Source: Rhodospirillales bacterium (GTDB taxonomy: Bacteria; Pseudomonadota; Alphaproteobacteria; Rhodospirillales; WMHbin7). From it: a stretch of 64,000 bases of DNA. How positions within the stretch are numbered: the stretch's first letter is position 1; each line of letters starts with the position of its first letter. Made by a program: the position numbers and the translations under genes. The notes under the pieces were generated by a model, which did not search any database, had not been told where the DNA came from, and worked only from the letters and a program-made list of their open reading frames with translations. Shown here piece by piece: positions 56,272 through 64,000 of the stretch. The stretch covers positions 17,334-81,333 of the forward strand of contig JACRPC010000048.1 in assembly GCA_016214125.1 (NCBI GenBank). Direction: 5' to 3'.

Positions 56272-57609
56272 ATGATCGCCATTCGCGCCAGCCGCCTGGT
56301 TGCGGCCCTGACCACCCTTGTTCTCGCCCTGCCCGCTTGGGCGGCCGAGGAAGCCCCGGCGGCGGCCGCCGCAGCCGCAGCCGCCACCCCACCCCCGGTT
56401 CTCAACGCCGGCGACACCGCCTGGATGCTGGTTTCGTCGCTCTTGGTGCTGATGATGAGCATCCCGGGCCTCGCCCTCTTCTATGGCGGCATGGTGCGCA
56501 AGAAGAACGTGCTGTCCATGCTGATGCAGGTCTTCACGACCGTCTGCCTGGTCACCATCTTGTGGGTTCTGGCGGGCTACAGCCTGGCCTTCACCGAGGC
56601 GATGCCGCTGATCGGAGGGTTCGACAAACTGTTCCTCAAGGGCATCGGGGTCGAGACGCTTCAGGGCACCATCCCGGAGACGGTCTTCGTGATGTTCCAG
56701 GGCACCTTCGCCATCATCACCCCAGCCCTCATCATCGGCGCCTTCGCCGATCGGATGAAATTCGGCGCCTTCCTCTGGTTCACCGCCCTTTGGCTGTTCC
56801 TGGTCTATGTGCCGATGGCCCACATGGTCTGGGGGCCAAAAGGCTGGCTGGCCGATGTGGGCGTGCTCGATTTCGCCGGCGGCACCGTGGTCCACATCAA
56901 TGCCGGGGTCGCCGGTCTGGTGGCGGCCTATGTTTTGGGCAAGCGCTCGGGCATGGGTTATGAAAGCCTGGCGCCGCACAATCTGGTGCTCACCCTGATC
57001 GGCGGCGCCCTGCTGTGGGTGGGCTGGTTCGGCTTCAACGCCGGTTCGGCGCTGACCGCCGGCGGCGGCGCCGGCATGGCGATGCTCACCACCCATCTGG
57101 CGACCGCCACCGCCGCCTTGGCCTGGACCTTCGGCGAATGGGCGGCCAAGGGCAAGCCCAGCCTGTTGGGCGCGGTTTCGGGCGCCGTGGCCGGTCTGGT
57201 CGCCATCACCCCGGCCTGTGGCTTCGTCGATGTCCGGGGCGCCTTGGTGATCGGCCTGGCGGCGGGTCTGGCCTGCCTGTGGGGCGTCACCGGCCTGAAG
57301 AAGCTCCTGGGCGCCGACGACGCACTCGATTGCTTCGGCGTCCATGGCGTGGGCGGGTTGATCGGCGCCATGCTGACGGGCGTCTTCGCCATGGCCTCGA
57401 TCGGCGGCGAAGGCAAATCGGGCCTGATCGACGGCAATGCCGGCCAGATCGCCACCCAGGCGATGGGTGTGGGCGTCACCGTGGTTTGGACGGCGCTGGC
57501 CACCTTCATCATCTTGAAGGCGATCGATCTAGCGATCGGTCTTCGGGTGACGCCCGAGGAAGAACGCGAAGGGCTCGACTTCGCCCTTCACGGCGAAACC
57601 GTGCATTGA
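56272..57609 (+). CDS. amtB: Ammonium transporter
   Basis: AmtB conducts ammonium or ammonia into the cell as a trimer. The 445-residue precursor has a signal peptide (LVLALPAWAAEE), an Ala-rich linker and eleven helices. Key segments are DTAWMLVSSLLVLMMSIPGLALFYGG near residue 45, FAGGTVVHINAGVAGLVAAY with the first pore His, and DCFGVHGVGGLIGAMLTGVF with the second. AGGAG lies before the ATG at 56272. It forms an operon with glnK and ends at a strong terminator. Confidence 0.96.
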   Translation: MIAIRASRLVAALTTLVLALPAWAAEEAPAAAAAAAAATPPPVLNAGDTAWMLVSSLLVLMMSIPGLALFYGGMVRKKNVLSMLMQVFTTVCLVTILWVLAGYSLAFTEAMPLIGGFDKLFLKGIGVETLQGTIPETVFVMFQGTFAIITPALIIGAFADRMKFGAFLWFTALWLFLVYVPMAHMVWGPKGWLADVGVLDFAGGTVVHINAGVAGLVAAYVLGKRSGMGYESLAPHNLVLTLIGGALLWVGWFGFNAGSALTAGGGAGMAMLTTHLATATAALAWTFGEWAAKGKPSLLGAVSGAVAGLVAITPACGFVDVRGALVIGLAAGLACLWGVTGLKKLLGADDALDCFGVHGVGGLIGAMLTGVFAMASIGGEGKSGLIDGNAGQIATQAMGVGVTVVWTALATFIILKAIDLAIGLRVTPEEEREGLDFALHGETVH

Positions 57610-57637
57610 AACATCATCGAACAACACCCAACCTATT

Positions 57638-57664
57638 GGGCAGCCGGTTGGCTGCCCATTTTTT
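57638..57664 (+). terminator. Rho-independent terminator after amtB
   Basis: A perfect 8-bp stem (GGGCAGCC / GGCTGCCC) with a 4-base loop is followed by ATTTTTT, 28 bases after the amtB stop. This ends the glnK-amtB transcript. Confidence 0.9.
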
Positions 57665-57722
57665 CCTTGCCGGCCGAGCAGCCTTCGTGCCGTAATAGTC
57701 GATCAACGAAATTACCAAAAGA

Positions 57723-58552
57723 ATGAAGCGCTTGCTTGTCACGCTAACGGCCGCCCTCGGGCTGGCCACCGCCCTGCCCCTGGCCGCCCAAACCATCCCG
57801 GCGGCCGAGCTGTCGCATGTGCATGGGCTAGCCGCCGATCCGCTTGACCAAGGCGGGCTGTTGGTCGCCACCCATCATGGCCTGTGGCGGCTGGGTTCGA
57901 AGGGCGTGGCGGCCCCGGTCTCGGTCAGCCGCGACGATTTCATGGGCTTCGTCGCCCATCCCACCGATCGCAAGATCTTCTACGCCAGCGGCCATCCGGC
58001 CAGGGGCGGCAATCTGGGCTTCATCGCCTCGACGGATGGCGGCCAAAACTGGACGGCGATCTCGCCCGGGCTCGACGGGCCGGTCGATTTCCACCAGATG
58101 GATGTGAGCAAGGCCGATCCGCAGGTGATCTATGGCGTCCATGGCACGATCCAGCGCAGCGCCGATGGCGGCAAAAGCTGGCGCGCCTCCGGCCGCCCGC
58201 CCAAGGGGATCATCGCGCTGGCGGCCAGCGCTTCCGACCCCAACCGGCTCTATGCCGGCACCGAAGAAGGGCTTGTGCGCAGCAACGATGGCGGCGCCAC
58301 CTGGCAGGCGGCGCATCTGATGCGCCGGCCGGCAACCTTGGTGCATACCACCAAATCCGGCCAGCTTTACGCCTTCGTCGTCGGCACTGGCTTGATCGTC
58401 GCCGACGAGGCCAACATGACCTGGAAGCTCGTCAACGCCGATTTCGCCGACCGCGTGCTGCTCCACCTCGCCCACGACCCCGCCCAGCCCCAGCGCCTGT
58501 TTGCCTATGACAACAAGCGCCGCTTCCTGCACAGCGATGATGGCGGGCGCAG

Positions 58553-58574
<22 letters not shown>
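57723..58574 (+). CDS. Secreted BNR/sialidase-like beta-propeller protein
   Basis: This 283-residue protein has a signal peptide (LGLATALPLAAQT) and at least four BNR (Asp-box) repeats: STDGGQNW, SADGGKSW, SNDGGATW and SDDGGRSW. Such repeats build beta-propellers and occur in sialidase-like and photosynthesis assembly factors; here no catalytic residues are evident, so a binding or scaffold role is as likely as hydrolysis. It resembles F510_1955-type glycosylhydrolase-like proteins. It overlaps the next gene by 22 bases. Confidence 0.75.
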
Positions 58575-61369
<2,795 letters not shown>

Positions 61370-61453
61370 AAAACCAGGGCGGCAAACCGGCTTAACGAGC
61401 GCCCTGTAAGGTCAGAGCCGCCTCAAGACACGCCCCGATTCCATCAATTCCCG

Positions 61454-61503
61454 TTGACGCCAAGTCGCGGATCGGCGATTCTAGGGATATCCTTAAGGGA
61501 TAT
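61454..61503 (+). promoter_or_regulatory. vapBC promoter/operator region
   Basis: A -35 TTGACG (61454-61459) is followed by a weak -10, then ATATCC-TTAAG-GGATAT (61487-61503), a 6-bp inverted repeat that also forms a direct repeat of AGGGATAT (61483-61490 and 61496-61503). It ends 11 bases before vapB. Antitoxin-toxin complexes commonly repress through such sites. Confidence 0.45.
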
Positions 61504-61514
61504 ACGAGGCCGAC

Positions 61515-61748
61515 ATGACCCAATCGACCGTCTTCACGACCAACAAGAGCCAAGCCGTTCGCCTTCCCAAGCCGGTGGCGCTGCCCGCTTCGGTGAAACG
61601 GGTCGACATCGTCAAGCTGGGCAAGGCGCGCTTGATCGTTCCGGCCGAATCCGCCTGGGACAGCTTTTTCGAGGGTCCCAAGGTCAGCGATGATTTCATG
61701 ACCGAGCGCCAACAGCCCGCCCAACAAGAGCGGGACGGGTTGGCGTGA
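61515..61748 (+). CDS. vapB: VapB-family antitoxin (SpoVT/AbrB fold)
   Basis: This 77-residue protein begins with TVFTTNKSQAVRLPKPVALP, the swapped-hairpin AbrB-type DNA-binding motif of VapB antitoxins. Its C-terminal tail would wrap around the VapC toxin. Its stop overlaps the GTG start of vapC (GTGA), so the two proteins are made together. The ribosome site is ACGAGG upstream of ATG 61515. Confidence 0.92.
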   Translation: MTQSTVFTTNKSQAVRLPKPVALPASVKRVDIVKLGKARLIVPAESAWDSFFEGPKVSDDFMTERQQPAQQERDGLA

Positions 61749-62149
61749 TCCGCTATCTGCTCGACACCAATATTTGTATCTTCGTGCTTCGGGGGCGCCT
61801 GAACGGCCTAGCCTCGCTTTTCAACGCGCGCGCCAATCATCTGGCGATATCGTCGGCCACGCTGGCCGAATTGATCTACGGCGCCGAGAAATCCGTCAAG
61901 CCGGAAGCCAATCTGGTCGTCGTCGAGGGATTCACGGCGCGCCTCGCGGTCCTGCCCTTCGACGATACCGCCGCCGCCCATAGCGGACAGATCCGGGCCG
62001 AGCTGGAACGCCAGGGCCGCCCGATCGGTCACTACGATCTGATGATCGCCGGTCACGCGCGTGCCTTGGGCCTGGTGGTGGTGACGAACAATCGTCGCGA
62101 ATTCGAACGCGTTCCCGGCCTGCGCGTCGAGGATTGGGCCAAGGCGTAA
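61745..62149 (+). CDS. vapC: VapC-family PIN-domain ribonuclease toxin
   Basis: This 134-residue PIN-domain protein has the acidic residues of the active site in YLLDTNICIF (Asp7), SATLAELIYGAEKS (Glu), IGHYDLMIAGHA (Asp) and TNNRREFERVPGL near the C-terminus. VapC toxins cleave tRNA or rRNA when VapB is degraded. It starts with GTG overlapping the vapB stop and is followed by a strong terminator. Confidence 0.93.
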   Translation: MIRYLLDTNICIFVLRGRLNGLASLFNARANHLAISSATLAELIYGAEKSVKPEANLVVVEGFTARLAVLPFDDTAAAHSGQIRAELERQGRPIGHYDLMIAGHARALGLVVVTNNRREFERVPGLRVEDWAKA

Positions 62150-62174
62150 CAAGCCCTCTCCAAAACCGCCACGA

Positions 62175-62206
62175 AAAAACCGGGGCGGTTGCCCGCCCCG
62201 GTTTTT
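62175..62206 (+). terminator. Rho-independent terminator after vapC
   Basis: A 13-bp perfect stem (AAAAACCGGGGCG / CGCCCCGGTTTTT) with a 6-base loop lies 26 bases after the vapC stop. It carries an A-run and a T-run, so it can terminate transcription from either direction. Confidence 0.9.
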
Positions 62207-62298
62207 CCGTTTCGCGTCCTGGCCCGCCGGCCCGGCGTCTTTAGGGCCCGAAGGCCTGGATGCCGGTCTGGGCGCGGACGAAGAAAGCAGGCTGTCTC

Positions 62299-62326
62299 TT
62301 GCCTTGTTTCAATTAGCCTGGATAAT
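62299..62326 (+). promoter_or_regulatory. Candidate promoter of the HD/GHKL gene
   Basis: TTGCCT at 62299-62304, a 16-base spacer and GATAAT at 62321-62326 lie 37 bases before the start codon. The hexamers and spacing resemble those before the AhpD-like gene at 12436. Confidence 0.5.
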
Positions 62327-62362
62327 GTTGGTTGTAGGGAATCAAACTCACGGACCGGTGGC

Positions 62363-63883
62363 ATGCCTCGATCGATTCTCGATACTCCGCTTCTTAAGAA
62401 AACGCTTGCCGATCAAGGCAAGGGGGATCGACACGCCCACGAACGCAAATTGTTGCGCGACGCTCTCCTGCAAATGCGGGAAAAGGCGGAAATTCTGGTG
62501 CAAGAAATCCCCCGCGATATTCCCGGTCTCACCGTTCATGACGTTACCCACCTCGATGCGCTTTGGGAAATGGCGGCCCTAATTGCTGGGGACAATTACC
62601 CATTAACACCTGCCGAGGCATTCGTGCTTGGGGGAGCAATTCTCCTGCACGACGCGGCAATGTCGTTAGCCGCTTATCCTGGGGGCATCGACGAGTTAAA
62701 AGAAACCACGGAATGGCGCGACGAGGCAGCAGCAATTCGCCAAGAATTAGAACCCGATCGTGCTTCTACCAAGCTCGATCCGGAATCGGAGAAAGAGGTC
62801 CTCGCGCGAGCATTAAGAGCGCGCCATGCCGAGCAAGCAAAAAAAATTGCGACCCGCGGCTGGAGTACCGGTTTGGGCTCTGAATATCTAATCGACAATG
62901 GCGAATTGCGGTCTTATTACGGCGAATTAATTGGGAATATCGCCCATAGCCATTGGTGGCCGGTCTCAAAATTGGAATCCCAGTTACCGCGATCGATCAA
63001 TGCCGCAAGGAAATTGCCGCATGATTGGACCGTTGATCCTGTGAGGGTCGCATGCCTGCTTCGCGTGGCAGATGCGGCTCACTTGAGCGCCGAGCGCGCG
63101 CCACGATTCTTGATGGCTATTCGAAATCCCAAGGGGCAGTCCGCACTCCACTGGAGTTTTCAAACCAAACTTGGAAATCCGCGACGTGAAGATGACCGCC
63201 TGATTTATGCCACCGGCAGTTCATTCGGCATCGAGGAAACCGACGCCTGGTGGCTTTGTTATGACACCCTTGGCATGGTTCAAAGGGAATTGCATGACGT
63301 CGATATTCTTCTCGATGGAACGAACCGAACCCGACTTGCCGCGAAACAAGTAGCGGGGGCGGGCTCGCCCGATATGTTGGCAAAACTGGTTCGTGTTGAA
63401 GGATGGAAACCAGTTGATGCCAAACTTAATGTCTCCAACGTACCAACACTTGTTCGAACATTGGGTGGTGAAAAGCTTTATGGAGACAATCCAATCTATG
63501 CGGTTCGAGAGTTAATCCAAAATAGCTGTGACGCTATTCGGGCGCGACGGATTCTCGAAAAACGGCCAGATGACTGGGGGACAATAACCGTTGGCCTGAA
63601 CGAAACCACAGAAGGCGTTTGGCTCGTGGTTTCGGATGACGGGATTGGCATGTCGGAACGTGTTCTAACCGGACCCTTACTCGATTTCGGCCAATCCTTC
63701 TGGCGCTCATCATTGGCAAAGGAAGAATTCCCCGGTCTTCACGCCGGAGGAATGTCGGCAATCGGGCAATTCGGAATCGGATTTTTCTCAATCTTTATGT
63801 TGGGCGAACGGGTAAAGGTCACATCGCGACGCTTCGATACGGGCAAAGATAAAGCCCTTAGTGTCTGGCCCGAAAAGAGTTGA
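62363..63883 (+). CDS. HD-domain plus Hsp90-like (GHKL) ATPase, defence-type, 3' end cut by an IS element
   Basis: This frame of 506 residues has an N-terminal HD-like phosphohydrolase region (about 30-260; LTVHDVTHLDALWEMAAL, GGAILLHDAAMS) and a C-terminal GHKL ATPase start (from about 366; NPIYAVRELIQNSCDAIRAR as N-box, VSDDGIGMSERVL as G1, GQFGIGFFSIFMLGERVKV as lid and G2). HD plus Hsp90-like proteins of this type are found in bacterial anti-invader loci and are longer. The last about seven residues (from VWPEKS) appear to come from IS sequence, so the gene is truncated and probably inactive. It is less GC-rich than the backbone. The ATG at 62363 matches the start of the conserved region. 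Confidence 0.75.
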   Translation: MPRSILDTPLLKKTLADQGKGDRHAHERKLLRDALLQMREKAEILVQEIPRDIPGLTVHDVTHLDALWEMAALIAGDNYPLTPAEAFVLGGAILLHDAAMSLAAYPGGIDELKETTEWRDEAAAIRQELEPDRASTKLDPESEKEVLARALRARHAEQAKKIATRGWSTGLGSEYLIDNGELRSYYGELIGNIAHSHWWPVSKLESQLPRSINAARKLPHDWTVDPVRVACLLRVADAAHLSAERAPRFLMAIRNPKGQSALHWSFQTKLGNPRREDDRLIYATGSSFGIEETDAWWLCYDTLGMVQRELHDVDILLDGTNRTRLAAKQVAGAGSPDMLAKLVRVEGWKPVDAKLNVSNVPTLVRTLGGEKLYGDNPIYAVRELIQNSCDAIRARRILEKRPDDWGTITVGLNETTEGVWLVVSDDGIGMSERVLTGPLLDFGQSFWRSSLAKEEFPGLHAGGMSAIGQFGIGFFSIFMLGERVKVTSRRFDTGKDKALSVWPEKS

Positions 63884-64000
63884 GTGATTTCAGGGCGTTG
63901 TGATTCTCTCGTTTGTGGTGAAGCAAAGGAGAAGGCACAACATGTGGACTGAAATCACTCGCCCCTACTATGACCGCTCGTGCCTTCGCTACGCAAGCGA
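63861..64000 (+). mobile_element. IS5-family insertion sequence, left end (continues beyond window)
   Basis: The sequence after about 63860 no longer continues the HD/GHKL gene and leads, within 82 bases, to a typical IS5 transposase start. The exact left end is unclear: a TTA at 63858-63860 could be one copy of a 3-base target duplication, as in some IS5 subgroups. The right end lies outside the window. Confidence 0.65.
63942..64000 (+). CDS. IS5-family transposase (5' partial)
   Basis: The frame from ATG 63942 encodes MWTEITRPYYDRSCLRYAS, the characteristic N-terminus of IS5-family DDE transposases. AAGGAG lies 14 bases before the ATG. Only 19 complete codons are inside the window, so the catalytic residues are not visible. 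It marks the element that cut the HD/GHKL gene. Confidence 0.85.
   Translation, partial: MWTEITRPYYDRSCLRYAS

Overview
The window is a GC-rich chromosomal segment of an alphaproteobacterium, most likely a member of Rhodospirillales. The taxonomic call is an inference from gene order: rpoZ-rsh-pdxJ-acpS-lepB-rnc-era, trpGDC-moaC-moeA-lexA, and dgt-argS-SPOR-nagZ-M50-scpA-scpB ... tatABC-serS-surE-pcm-nlpD ... yajC-secD-secF. An alphaproteobacterial SOS box (GAAC-N7-GAAC) lies in front of lexA and supports the call. No rRNA and no CRISPR array were seen; there is one tRNA, tRNA-Leu(UAG).

Layout. 1-3936 (+) holds a TRAP transporter (dctP, cut by the window edge, then dctQ and dctM) followed by a coupled class III CoA-transferase. 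3924-12349 (-) is a housekeeping block: tRNA-Leu, tig, clpP, rpoZ, rsh, pdxJ, acpS, lepB, rnc, era. 12436-18675 is an accessory stretch with an AhpD-like protein, an antitoxin gene beside a frameshifted BrnT-type toxin gene, a nitroreductase, a two-gene envelope operon of unknown role (TPR plus outer-membrane barrel, then a secreted proline-rich protein), and an orphan histidine kinase lying between two 103-bp direct repeats. 18741-23713 (+) carries trpG, trpD, trpC, moaC, moeA and lexA. 23765-25211 is an AT-rich pair, a DPPY methyltransferase and a convergent putative nuclease, that looks like a restriction-modification cassette. 25329-29822 (-) carries a CopZ-like protein, a divergent polysaccharide deacetylase, secF, secD and yajC.

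29900-36795 alternates backbone genes (DUF815 ATPase, NlpD-like) with accessory ones: chromate transporter, DUF2235 hydrolase, MNT/HEPN toxin-antitoxin pair, MoaD-like protein, CDF metal exporter. 36803-40977 (-) is pcm, surE, serS, tatC, tatB, tatA. 41150-47067 appears inserted between tatA and scpB and is rich in metal-handling genes: a DUF2946-like protein, a Crp/Fnr regulator, a PCu(A)C copper chaperone, FbpB/FbpC iron ABC components and a putative glycosyltransferase. 46996-54217 (-) is scpB, scpA, an M50 protease, nagZ, a SPOR protein, argS and dgt. 54306-57609 has a small lipoprotein, a Nudix hydrolase, a short DUF1178-type protein, glnK and amtB. 57723-61369 has a BNR propeller overlapping a 938-residue ACP/acyl-AMP ligase/acyltransferase fusion. 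61515-64000 has vapBC, then an HD-plus-GHKL ATPase gene of a defence-like type whose 3' part is replaced by the start of an IS5-family insertion sequence running off the window.

Many stop and start codons overlap (ATGA or GTGA), which shows tight translational coupling. The most unusual items are the duplicated trpG 5' end around the histidine kinase (with trpE absent upstream), the CRP-type operator in front of that kinase, the IS-cut HD/GHKL gene, the candidate restriction-modification cassette, the broken BrnT toxin and the tridomain acyl-activating fusion.
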